From: Clostridia bacterium
GTDB taxonomy: Bacteria > Bacillota > Clostridia > Christensenellales > CAG-314
Direction of reading: 5' to 3'
DNA length: 46,348 bases
Assembly (NCBI GenBank): GCA_028703495.1
Contig: JAQVMT010000017.1
Location: forward strand, 1 to 46,348
The position numbers and the translations under genes are program-made. The notes under the pieces are model-generated. The model worked only from the letters and a program-made list of their open reading frames with translations, searched no databases and had not been told where the DNA came from. Of the stretch, positions 1 through 7,284 are shown piece by piece. Every line of letters starts with the position of its first letter. Position 1 is the first letter of the stretch.

Positions 1-525
1 GGAATTCAAGGCGAACAGGGAATCCAAGGAATACAGGGCGCAACGGGTGCGGCAGGAGCGGATGGCGCAGACGGAGTAACACCCTCAATAACTCTAACCG
101 TGTCGATGTTAGCCGAAAACGCAACGCCGACGGTCACAAAGAGCGGAACGGATGCCGCTCCGACCTACGCTTTGGGAATCCCGAGAGGAGCAACAGGCGC
201 ACAAGGTATCCAAGGCGAACAGGGAATCCAAGGAATACAGGGTGAACCCGGAACATCGGAAGGAAGCTCGACGCCGATATTCTTTACCATTATGCCCGCA
301 ATGTGGTCGAACAACTCATTTACGATGACGGACATGGTGATACCGACTCCGACGGCGGTAATGATGTACCTACCGATTCCGACGACACGCGCGAATTACA
401 CGGCATTTACGAACGCGGGAATTAATATAACGGCAATAAACACAACCTCCTTGACCTTAACCTGCGGAACCACGCCCACCTCGACAATAACGATCGCACT
501 TTTAAACGTAGCCTACAGCGATTAG
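1..525 (+). CDS. Collagen-like surface protein, 3' part (5' end outside window)
   Basis: The frame is open from base 1, so the gene starts upstream of the window. The visible part carries two blocks of Gly-X-Y collagen-type repeats (GIQGEQGIQGIQG twice), separated by a linker that reads like the 'SGTDAAPTYALGIPRG' linkers of Clostridia collagen-like proteins. About 85 non-collagenous residues follow; they are rich in Thr, Ile, Met and Pro and have no Gly-X-Y pattern. This is the layout of BclA-like surface filaments, in which the triple helix carries a C-terminal trimerisation domain; that role is inferred. There is no LPXTG signal. The stop codon lies inside a 75 bp tandem duplication and a strong terminator follows, so this transcript ends before the SipW/TasA-like cluster. 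A phage tail-fibre origin is possible, but no phage genes are visible. Confidence 0.8.
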   Translation, partial: GIQGEQGIQGIQGATGAAGADGADGVTPSITLTVSMLAENATPTVTKSGTDAAPTYALGIPRGATGAQGIQGEQGIQGIQGEPGTSEGSSTPIFFTIMPAMWSNNSFTMTDMVIPTPTAVMMYLPIPTTRANYTAFTNAGINITAINTTSLTLTCGTTPTSTITIALLNVAYSD

Positions 526-626
526 CAATGTTTACGGCGTTTATCTGCGAACACCTCGACAATAACGATCGCACTTTTAAACGTAGCCTACAGCGATTAA
601 CAGTGTTTACGGCGTTTATCTGCGAA
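477..626 (+). repeat. 75 bp tandem duplication over the 3' end of the collagen-like gene
   Basis: The segment beginning CACCTCGACAATAACG at 477 recurs at 552 with a few base differences, including the stop codon region (GATTAG versus GATTAA). A fragment of a third unit (TGCGAACAC) precedes the terminator. The period is a multiple of three. Confidence 0.9.
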
Positions 627-632
627 CACTTC

Positions 633-665
633 AAAAGAACAGGCGGGTTTCCCGTCTGTTCTTTT
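633..665 (+). terminator. Rho-independent terminator
   Basis: A 15 bp stem (AAAAGAACAGGCGGG pairing with CCCGTCTGTTCTTTT, one G-U pair) has a 3-base loop and its 3' arm ends in a T run. It closes the collagen-like transcript and separates it from the fibre locus. Confidence 0.85.
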
Positions 666-743
666 CCGATTTGCCGTAATATTCATCTATTTGGTAAAAA
701 CAACGCCCAAATGCTGTTTGACAAGCCTTTTTTTGTGGGTTAA

Positions 744-1465
744 TCGAGATATTTTGTTAAATTAAAGTAATGCAATGTCACTTCGAAATACGGCGAAAAT
801 ATGGTAAAAATTGGTAAAAAACAACGCAAAACTTAAGTCAAATAGATTCGTTTAAAAAAAGTATACCAAAAAAACGCGATAGTTATCGATTTTCGGGGGG
901 GGGGGGCGTTATTTGAAAAAAATTTTAAAATTTCTTAAATAAAATTAGATTTGTTACGGATTTTTTACGGAGTGCGGAGTATAATGCACGTGTAAAGTGA
1001 ATAAGAGCTTTACGACAGCTAACACAAATCTCGGGTGTGGATAAGTCGAACGGGTGCGTTCGAAAATACAGCTCCACCGACCAAGCGGTTTGAAAAACCA
1101 AAACGGTCGGGCATCGCTCGGGTGAAACCAAAACGGTTGTGAAAAGAACTAAGGCTTGTGAATCGGTCGGAAGCAGGTTGCGGCTGGATTACTCGACAGC
1201 TTGTCGGGTGAGTGAATGAAACGGGCATACATAGTTGGGCATCGTTCTTCGGGTTCTAAACTCGGGAGCTATAAGAGGGTTTTTCGTTCTACTTAATGCG
1301 GTAAGGGAGTTGCCGCTGTTGAGAGGACTTTTTTACGCCCTTTTTCCCGAAAAAGAATACGATAAATATGATATTTCGCGGATATTCGACAAAAGAACAC
1401 AAATTATTTGCGAAATAGAATAATATAGTAGAAGGGCGCGGGTGCGATGCAAGGGAGGCTCGAGG
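744..1465 (+). promoter_or_regulatory. Long AT-rich leader with G12 tract and candidate promoters
   Basis: No convincing gene lies in this 720-base gap. It holds a run of 12 G at 895-906, then TTGAAA (913-918) with a 17-base spacer to TAAATA (936-941), and an isolated perfect TATAAT at 980-985. Downstream there are several small hairpins, for example TCGAAC...GTTCGA near 1048-1065. A 62-codon frame at 1235-1423 with a TTG start and no ribosome-binding site is not convincing. The region probably contains the promoter and leader of the first LAKY gene. Confidence 0.35.
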
Positions 1466-2191
1466 GTGAGAAGAACGTCGATTGTATTATTAATAATGAT
1501 AATGGCGGTCGCCTTCAGTATGAGTATGGTCTCCACCACCTTGGCAAAATACGTCGATAAGTCTTCGGGCTATGACGTGGCAAGGGTTGCGACATTTGAC
1601 ATCAAAATAAACGGAGAGAGCGATATCAGCAGTATCAAGGTTGACGACCTTTTCGCAAATGCCTACAAGGAGATTCAGGTCGGAGGAATGACCTACTACG
1701 CAGTAAGGTCAAGCGACGACAGCAAGGTTGTTGCGCCGGGAACCTCGGGCAGTATGGCGGTCAACGTTTCCGGACACTCCGAGGTAATGCTCGACATCGT
1801 GTTCGAGCTGACTATCGAATACAGCGGTTCTTGGGCAATCGTCGAAGACGGAGTAAAGACCGAGTATTTCCCCGTTGTGTTTCTGTTAAACGGCAAGGTT
1901 GTTTCTGGTGGCGGATTCGCCGACGGAAGCTTGGAGGCTTTGGAATACATGGTCGACAACGCGGGAAAACGCCTTGATCCCAATGCGGTTATCGCAAATG
2001 AGCTTGGCGAAATGAAGCTCGGCTGGATATGGGCGATGAACGGAACGGACGAGGTCGGCGAAGGAATTGTCGCAAATACTCTTACGGGACAGACGGACGA
2101 AAGGGACACGAAGTTGGGAAATATGTTTTTGGAAAACGAACCCGGCTGGGTGTCACTGAGTATGAAAGTAACGATAACGCAGGTTACTTGA
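1466..2191 (+). CDS. SipW-dependent TasA/camelysin-like secreted protein 1
   Basis: Probable extracellular fibre or matrix subunit of about 241 residues. The N-terminus is basic (VRRT), followed by a roughly 20-residue hydrophobic helix and TTLAKYV, with LAKY at residues 26-29; this is the hallmark of SipW-type signal peptides. The body has the motif VVAPGTSG, then 'W-x-W' at residues 187/189, 'DTKLG', and the C-terminal strand VTITQVT. All of these recur in the sister genes downstream. I chose the GTG at 1466 because AAGGGAGG (1451-1458) sits 7 bases upstream; a GTG at 1442 in the same frame has no Shine-Dalgarno. The family assignment rests on motifs and on the nearby SipW-like peptidase. 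The precise subunit role is inferred. Confidence 0.8.
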   Translation: MRRTSIVLLIMIMAVAFSMSMVSTTLAKYVDKSSGYDVARVATFDIKINGESDISSIKVDDLFANAYKEIQVGGMTYYAVRSSDDSKVVAPGTSGSMAVNVSGHSEVMLDIVFELTIEYSGSWAIVEDGVKTEYFPVVFLLNGKVVSGGGFADGSLEALEYMVDNAGKRLDPNAVIANELGEMKLGWIWAMNGTDEVGEGIVANTLTGQTDERDTKLGNMFLENEPGWVSLSMKVTITQVT

Positions 2192-2420
2192 AAATACGGT
2201 ACATACATAAAATAATGACAACTGCGCAAAACGAATCGAATGGAAAGCACGAAATTCGAAACGTAAAAAAGCGGATTGGAAATCGAAGAACGATATCTGA
2301 AACGTAACAAAAAGCGGATTGCAAAAAAGGCAAGACGCGATACATACGGTCAACACCCACTATGGGATTGATAATAAATAAAAAATGCGCGAGGAACGCG
2401 CGAAAATTTGGAGGAAAACC
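2192..2420 (+). repeat. Gap with a 41 bp direct duplication and an SD-proximal hairpin
   Basis: GAAACGTAA...AAGCGGATTG occurs at 2258 and again at 2299, a period of 41. Close to the next gene, GCGCG (2387-2391) pairs with CGCGC (2397-2401) across a 5-base loop, 7-8 bases before the Shine-Dalgarno TTGGAGGAAAA. That hairpin could protect the 5' end of the downstream mRNA or separate the two genes; neither is proven. No gene is seen here. Confidence 0.6.
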
Positions 2421-3239
2421 ATGAAAAAGAACTTAACAATTAAACTCACATTTGTATTACTCATCGTAGTAATCATCACAACCAGCCTTATCGGTACAAC
2501 TTTGGCTAAGTATGTAACCACAGGCGATATTGCAACAGAAACTGCAAGAGTAGCTAAGTGGGGCGTAACGGTTACTGCTACGAATGTCGACACTATGTTC
2601 AGCACGGAATATTATGATGTAGATAATACAATCTCAAACTTCACAGCAACCGGTACATATGATGCTGACGAAATGTCCGTAAGGAGCTCTAACACAGAAA
2701 AAGTAGTTGCGCCCGGAACAAATGGCAAACTCGGTGCGTATTCATTAGCAGGTAATCCCGAAGTTGATGTTATCGTTAATTATGCCGCTACATTGGAATT
2801 GGGTGATAATTGGACATATAACTCTGCTTACTATTGTCCTATTGTTATTACTGTAAACGGAACCGCTATCTCTGGATTAACCTATACGAGTGCTGATGAT
2901 TTTGAAGATGCCGTTGTTGCTACAATTAACGGTTATACAAAATCCTATGAAGCGGGTACCGATTTAGCTAATGTTGGAACTGATAACATAGGAATTACTT
3001 GGGCTTGGGCTTTTGAGAGTGGATATGTTTGTAACACTGCAGGTACATATAACACGGTTGCTTACACTGTCGGTCAATTAATTGATGCAACAACTTACGC
3101 TGCATTGACGGATCCTGATAAAGCTAACTTCACGAATCTTGACGTTTATGATACCGCTTTAGGTAATGCTGCTGCAGCAGGAACCAATGTACCGTGTATC
3201 ACTTTCAATCTTGACATTACCGTAACCCAAGTTGACTAA
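2421..3239 (+). CDS. SipW-dependent TasA/camelysin-like protein 2, probable major fibre subunit
   Basis: A 272-residue secreted protein with a lysine-rich start (MKKN), a hydrophobic helix and GTTLAKYV (LAKY at 28-31). The segment after it (TARVAKWGVTV) closely matches sisters 1 and 4 (ARVATFDI, ARVATWKV). Further shared motifs are VRSS..KVVAPGTNG, 'W-A-W' at residues 194/196, YDTALGNAA and the terminal strand DITVTQVD. The ATG at 2421 follows GGAGGAAAACC, so an in-frame ATG at 2385 is less likely. The codon choice is more A/T-ending than in its neighbours and the ribosome-binding site is strong. I infer high expression, and hence the main subunit, as TasA is in Bacillus biofilm fibres. A palindrome, AATCCCTAGGGATT, straddles the stop codon. 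Confidence 0.82.
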   Translation: MKKNLTIKLTFVLLIVVIITTSLIGTTLAKYVTTGDIATETARVAKWGVTVTATNVDTMFSTEYYDVDNTISNFTATGTYDADEMSVRSSNTEKVVAPGTNGKLGAYSLAGNPEVDVIVNYAATLELGDNWTYNSAYYCPIVITVNGTAISGLTYTSADDFEDAVVATINGYTKSYEAGTDLANVGTDNIGITWAWAFESGYVCNTAGTYNTVAYTVGQLIDATTYAALTDPDKANFTNLDVYDTALGNAAAAGTNVPCITFNLDITVTQVD

Positions 3240-3807
3240 TCCCTAGGGATTGAAGCGGGCGCGCCGCATAACGCGAATGCTCGCAACGCTGTAGAGCGTC
3301 GGCGAACCGTAAAACGGGATTGAGGGAAATTCAAATAACGTTTCACGAAAGACTTTGAGTTTAATTTGGCTCGGGGCGGGCAAAACCGCCTCGGGCATCG
3401 AACTCAAGTATATGTAAAAAGCAAGCTAATACAAACGCGCTTAATGCTTACCGATAAATCGCAGCAAAACGCGTGTGTGCAAAAAGCAAAAACGTAACTT
3501 ATACCGATGATATTCGATCTGAATCGGATGAGGATTGGTATCGATGGTTGCGTTTAAAACATCGAATGCGAAACTTGACAACCGAATCGACCTAAGCAAG
3601 GATGATGCGAACGCATCGCCGTGTTTTTGAAAGTGGCTAACTCCGTATTTTTATGTATCATCATAGTGGGGCTTGGTTAACAACAACTTTATTCATTTTG
3701 TTCGGGGTTAGCTTCTTTTGGAAACAAGGCTGCAAGGTCGTATTCAAGCATTACCATAAGGCGGAGCCGAGAGGTAAGTACGCAAGGAAAGGTAAACACC
3801 TTACACA
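3240..3807 (+). other. Non-coding gap with a folded element
   Basis: No credible gene. TTGAGTT (3355-3361) pairs with AACTCAA (3401-3407), enclosing CGGGGCGG (3372-3379) paired with CCGCCTCG (3386-3393, one G-U). A smaller hairpin, ACGCT...AGCGT, lies near 3282-3295. None is followed by a T run, so this is not a classic terminator. It may be a processed or structured 3'/5' UTR between fibre genes 2 and 3, which would let gene 2 be expressed at a different level. Confidence 0.4.
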
Positions 3808-3950
3808 CCCAAACCAACGGAAAATGAGTATTGCCCGATTAAGCTTTGCGGGCGGAACAAGGTTTGCCCCTTCTGATACGCGGGTTCGGCCCTACGGTAT
3901 TAATAATCGAAAAGGCGCATCACAACCAACGGAAAAGGGGCTTGCATAGA
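3808..3950 (+). repeat. Degenerate copy of the 120 bp repeat found at 10561-11066
   Basis: In order this stretch contains AACGGAAAATG, TTGCCCGATTAAGC, ACGCGGGTTCGGCCCTAC and AAAGGCGCATCACAACC. These match the unit elements AACGGAAAAGG, TCGCCCGAAAAAGC, ACGCGGGTTCGCCCCTAC and AAAGGTGCATCATAATT of the array 7 kb downstream. A 98-codon frame covering it (3653-3949) is most likely a by-product of the repeat. Confidence 0.65.
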
Positions 3951-3964
3951 TTAGAGGTATTTCT

Positions 3965-4741
3965 ATGGAAAAAAGGAATGTATTTTTAGCGGTATTTGCG
4001 TTTATAATCCTGTTTATGCTATCCATGCTTATTGTGGGAACGACGCTTGCCAAATATACGGTTAGCGTGGTCGCCGAAGACAGTGTGCTTACGGCACGTT
4101 TCGATGTGTATGCAGAGGACGGAAACGGAAACAAGCTGACTTATCCGTCGGCAAACAGGATCGATTTATTCGGAAATGCCACGACCAAAGCCAACGGAAC
4201 GGTTGCTGCGGATACGGACGGCCATTTGTATATTGCACCGGGCGTTTTCGGCGCGTTTAAGATCGTTATCAACACTCTGGCGTGCGACGTTGACGTCGAA
4301 ACCAGCGAATCGATTATATCCGCATATGCAGACGGTAACCTTTCGGTGTCGGAGGACGATTTCTTCTCCTATCGTATCGTGTATTACAGAGATACCTTTG
4401 ACGAAACCGACGAGAGATCCAAACCCAGAGTTTTGGTCGCAACTGATACTACGGTTATCAACCGCAGAACGCTTAACGATTTTTGCGGTGACCTCGAGGA
4501 TTGCTTGGACGACTTGAGAATTCAAAAGTACACCGGCGGTACGCTTATGGTTTATTGGTCGTGGATCGACTTGGAAACCTACGATTACTATGACACCATT
4601 TTGGGAAAGAAGTGGGCGGAACCCGGCTACGCTCCGACGGTCACTCTTAACATCGCGTTGAGAATCAGCCAGATTGTCAGAACCGAAGGCGACGGAATCG
4701 CCGTAACCTACACCGAAGATAAGGTATTTACCAAACAATAA
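3965..4741 (+). CDS. SipW-dependent TasA/camelysin-like secreted protein 3
   Basis: A 258-residue protein with MEKRN, a hydrophobic helix and GTTLAKYT (LAKY at 28-31), the same signal organisation as its sisters. The body contains YIAPGVFG, matching the shared 'PG-x-x-G' element, then 'W-S-W' at residues 198/200, YDTILG and a C-terminal strand region (TLNIALRISQIV). It differs from sisters 1 and 2 by an extra tail of about 20 charged residues after that strand (VRTEGDGIAVTYTEDKV). Such an extension could cap or branch a fibre, but this is only an inference. A weak Shine-Dalgarno (TAGAGG) lies about 9 bases before the ATG. The gap before it is long and non-coding, so it may be transcribed separately. 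Confidence 0.78.
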   Translation: MEKRNVFLAVFAFIILFMLSMLIVGTTLAKYTVSVVAEDSVLTARFDVYAEDGNGNKLTYPSANRIDLFGNATTKANGTVAADTDGHLYIAPGVFGAFKIVINTLACDVDVETSESIISAYADGNLSVSEDDFFSYRIVYYRDTFDETDERSKPRVLVATDTTVINRRTLNDFCGDLEDCLDDLRIQKYTGGTLMVYWSWIDLETYDYYDTILGKKWAEPGYAPTVTLNIALRISQIVRTEGDGIAVTYTEDKVFTKQ

Positions 4742-4748
4742 CAAAAGA

Positions 4749-4871
4749 TAAAACAGAAACCCTGACGGACACTTTCAATCTTATTTACCAAAGACGAATA
4801 TGCATAAAAAGTATGCTTACTTTTACGTGCTGTCCTTGGCGTGTGTAAAGTGTGAAATCAGGGTTGTTTTG
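4749..4871 (+). promoter_or_regulatory. Long-range inverted repeat (folded RNA element)
   Basis: AAACAG..ACCCTGA (4751-4765) can pair with TCAGGGTTGTTTT (4858-4870), and just inside it ACACTTT (4769-4775) pairs with AAAGTGT (4847-4853). A small hairpin, GCATA...TATGC (4802-4815), sits in the roughly 70-base interior. The 3' arm ends in TTTT, so the element could act as a large terminator for gene 3 or as a leader of the next gene. Confidence 0.45.
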
Positions 4872-5015
4872 TAGAGAGTGTTTTTCAAGTAGTTTATGCG
4901 GTTTTTCCGACTTCTTGCGTTAAGTACTTGTTGATAATTGCGTTGCAATAATCAAAAGCCCACGTGAAGATAGAGAAACCTTTGACAGCTTGCGTATACA
5001 CAACAAGAGGCGGTC

Positions 5016-5591
5016 ATGAAACTTCACGTTACATTGATATATAAAAGAAGACCGATAGAAACGCTCGGGGCGATTATACTCCTTGCGATTCTCGGGATAT
5101 TCTTTACATTGACGTGTATTGCCTCTCTCATCGACAAGTATTCCTACAACGATGAAAGACCGCTCATCGAGGTGCATGCACTCAACGCAGGTGTGTGGCT
5201 CCCGATAAGCTCTGCAGATATCTTCTGCGACTTCGACGAAAACGACGTTGACCTCATTTACCCGGGCGTTGGCGGTGAGTACATCTTCAAGGTCAAAAAC
5301 GCCGCAGACGTTTCCGCAAGCATCATCATCAGCTTTGAGGAAATGAACCCCGACCATATTCCTATGGTCTTTCGCCTCAAGCTCTACGACGAATACGTCA
5401 TCGGATCCGCCAAAAAGTGGGTGGGAGTCGACGAGCTGCTCTACCGAATAAGCTACGTTCCGCCCTTCGCCGTCCTCCAATTCGAATTGGAGTGGGCATT
5501 CGCTATCTACGACGAGGACTATGTCTATCCGCAAACGACCTATACCCTTCAACTCCTCGTGAGTGCGGTCCACGACATCAAATCCAATTAG
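5016..5591 (+). CDS. Single-pass membrane/secreted protein of the fibre locus (divergent TasA-like)
   Basis: A 191-residue protein I cannot name. A basic N-terminus (YKRRPIET) is followed by a helix (about residues 17-39) and then LIDKYSYN, which occupies the position of LAKY in the sister proteins but is degenerate. The motif YPGVGGEYIFKVKN resembles the shared 'PG-x-x-G ... V-x-N' element, and 'LEWAF' may be the remnant of the W-x-W motif. The gene lies directly upstream of the SipW-type peptidase and has the Shine-Dalgarno-like sequence AAGAGGCGG. It may be a minor subunit, an assembly factor comparable in role to TapA, or an uncleaved membrane anchor. The last codons lie in a 30 bp tandem repeat, which may extend or shorten the C-terminus between strains. 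Confidence 0.65.
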   Translation: MKLHVTLIYKRRPIETLGAIILLAILGIFFTLTCIASLIDKYSYNDERPLIEVHALNAGVWLPISSADIFCDFDENDVDLIYPGVGGEYIFKVKNAADVSASIIISFEEMNPDHIPMVFRLKLYDEYVIGSAKKWVGVDELLYRISYVPPFAVLQFELEWAFAIYDEDYVYPQTTYTLQLLVSAVHDIKSN

Positions 5592-5640
5592 AGCGCGTTT
5601 CACGACATCAAATCCGATTAGTGCGCGTTTCACGACATCT
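5571..5640 (+). repeat. 30 bp tandem repeat across a stop codon
   Basis: The unit beginning CACGACATCAAATCC occurs at 5571 and 5601, with a third start (CACGACATC) at 5631. The first copy encodes the C-terminal HDIKSN and the stop. The period is a multiple of three, so copy-number change would keep the frame. Confidence 0.9.
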
Positions 5641-5758
5641 GTACTGATTGACGAACGCAAACCGCACGCGTGTGATGCAAAATGAGGTTATATCTCGGTG
5701 CGGCGAAAGCAAGGTATTTGCGCTTTTGTGTGATTATGCGATAAAAGGCTAAATTGCG

Positions 5759-5787
5759 TTGACAGACCTTCGCTTATATGGTAAAAT
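5759..5787 (+). promoter_or_regulatory. Sigma-A-type promoter of the signal peptidase gene
   Basis: TTGACA (5759-5764) is separated by exactly 17 bases from TAAAAT (5782-5787). Transcription would start near 5794. This rules out the in-frame GTG/ATG at 5778-5780 as the start of the peptidase gene and supports the ATG at 5844. Confidence 0.65.
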
Positions 5788-5843
5788 ATCCTCGGGCAGA
5801 ATGCAAAATCACAATTCGACATAATGAGGTAACCGACAATTTT

Positions 5844-6836
5844 ATGAAAAATGCCAAAAGCGACGGTAATTCGTCTCACATAAACGATATTAATATGCTT
5901 GACGACCGAGCCGAATCAGTCAATCCCAAAACCGCAAACCAAGCTGTTGACGAAAAGGGAGCAAAGGTCGCGGCGGTCGAGGAGAATATGAATGCGGCAG
6001 GGGGAAAGGAAGAATCCGCAAACCAAGCTGTTGACGAAAAGGGAGCAAAGGTCGCGGCGGTCGAAGGGGACGTAAACGAGGGCGGCTCCGAACCCGAAAA
6101 GAACCACAACAAGACGGGCATCGGAACCTGGATTGCAAGGATTATCGGATACGTTGTAATGGCGGCGTTGTTGTTCTTGCTTGTCGTAAACGTCTACACG
6201 GCGGTGCAGAGAAACAAGCACAAGGATCCCGTGCCGATGGTTTTCGGCTATGCGAGCTTGGTTGTGGGAACCGGCTCGATGATACCGACAATCAACGTTA
6301 ACGATGTTGTTGTCGTCAAAAAGGTGGATTCATCCAAGCTTGAGGTCGGTGACATTGTGACCTATGTTCGCGATCCCGAAGCGGACGGAACCACTCATAT
6401 GCCGGTTACACACAGGATTACCGAGATAAACACAGAAGAAGGCTATGTGAGGTGCAAGGGCGACAACCCCGAAAACGACACCGACCCCTATCCGATTTAC
6501 TTTCACGAGATAAGGGGCGTTGTCATAAAGATTATCACAAACGGCGGAGGAATCATCGATTTCTTCCAACAGCCCTTGGGTGTCATTATTCTGCTTGCCG
6601 TGGGCGTTGCCATTATATTCCTGCCCGACCGACTTGCCAAACGCAAAAAAGAGGAGGTCGAGGAGGACGACGATTTGGCGCAGCTTCAAAGGGCGATTGA
6701 CAAAGCCAAACAGCAACGTGAGGAGCTGGAGGCAGCCAAACCTAACGACTGCGGCTCGGCGGACGGAACCGAAAACGGCGAATCCGTGGACGGCACCGAT
6801 GACCGCACTACCGAAGATAAATCTACCAAAGGGTAA
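5844..6836 (+). CDS. sipW: SipW-type signal peptidase I (S26B family)
   Basis: Membrane serine protease predicted to cleave the LAKY-type signal peptides encoded around it. An N-terminal cytoplasmic region of about 95 residues contains two copies of ANQAVDEKGAKVAAVE. A membrane helix follows (IIGYVVMAALLFLLVV), then GTGSMIPTI with the nucleophile Ser145 and VTHRI with His190. A Ser-His pair in these contexts is the signature of the ER-type/SipW branch, in place of the Ser-Lys pair of ordinary bacterial enzymes. A second helix (PLGVIILLAVGVAIIFL) leads to a charged, probably coiled-coil tail. At about 330 residues it is clearly longer than SipW of Bacillus (about 190). The start at 5844 follows from the promoter; the Shine-Dalgarno (GAGGT) is unusually distant at 14 bases. 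Symbol by family and context, not orthology. Confidence 0.88.
   Translation: MKNAKSDGNSSHINDINMLDDRAESVNPKTANQAVDEKGAKVAAVEENMNAAGGKEESANQAVDEKGAKVAAVEGDVNEGGSEPEKNHNKTGIGTWIARIIGYVVMAALLFLLVVNVYTAVQRNKHKDPVPMVFGYASLVVGTGSMIPTINVNDVVVVKKVDSSKLEVGDIVTYVRDPEADGTTHMPVTHRITEINTEEGYVRCKGDNPENDTDPYPIYFHEIRGVVIKIITNGGGIIDFFQQPLGVIILLAVGVAIIFLPDRLAKRKKEEVEEDDDLAQLQRAIDKAKQQREELEAAKPNDCGSADGTENGESVDGTDDRTTEDKSTKG
5932..6064 (+). repeat. Direct repeat inside the signal peptidase gene
   Basis: A 49-base stretch at 5932-5980 is repeated identically at 6016-6064 (period 84). It encodes the duplicated ANQAVDEKGAKVAAVE in the cytoplasmic N-terminus. Perfect identity at the DNA level indicates a recent duplication. 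Confidence 0.92.
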
Positions 6837-7250
6837 ACGCTCGGCGGGCGGCTTACCAAAGAGGGAGAAAGCTACAAAAGAGGGAAAGAGTTACAAAAGA
6901 GGGCTTTTACAAAAGACAAAGCAAACGAACACAAAGGAAGGCTTTTACCAAGGATAAGTAAATAGGAGCGCAAAAGAAGGCTTTTACAAAAGACAAAGAA
7001 AAGAAGCACTAAAGACGATTTTACAAAAGAGAAAAGGTAAAAGCACAAAAGAAGGGCGCAAGCCCGAAATCCCAAAGAAAAAAACAAACGAAGCACAAAA
7101 GAAGGGCGCAAGCCCGAATCACCAAGGATAAAGCAAACGAAGTACAAAAGAAGGGCGCAAGCCCGAAATCCCAAAGAAAAAAACAAACGAAGCACAAAAG
7201 ATAAAAAGGCAACCCACGATTATAAGCGGTGTTGTATATAAAAGCAAGGG
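6837..7250 (+). repeat. Minisatellite-like gap with GNRA-capped hairpins
   Basis: No gene. The whole gap is built from variants of ACAAAAGA(A/C)... units. The clearest array has a 49-50 bp period starting at 7041, 7091 and 7140, with a truncated fourth unit at 7190. Each full unit contains GGGCGCAAGCCC, a 4 bp stem closed by a GCAA tetraloop. Older, more diverged units with CTTTTACAAAAGACAAAG fill 6880-7030. The hairpins lack T tails, so they are not evident terminators. Confidence 0.85.
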
Positions 7251-7284
7251 AGTGGGCGTAAGATATTATGCCCTTGGAGCGGTT

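Noticed and set aside
528-743. 71-codon frame after the collagen-like gene
   Set aside because: It is made of the 75 bp tandem repeat and runs through the terminator hairpin.
1235-1423. 62-codon frame before the first LAKY gene
   Set aside because: TTG start, no ribosome-binding site, no recognisable domain; not strong enough to list as a gene.
3653-3949. 98-codon frame with a possible helix
   Set aside because: Its second half is the degenerate 120 bp repeat and it has no Shine-Dalgarno; more likely a by-product.
4981-5010. TTGACA at 4982 as a promoter for the 191-residue gene
   Set aside because: No acceptable -10 box at 16-18 bases; the sequence there is already the Shine-Dalgarno region.
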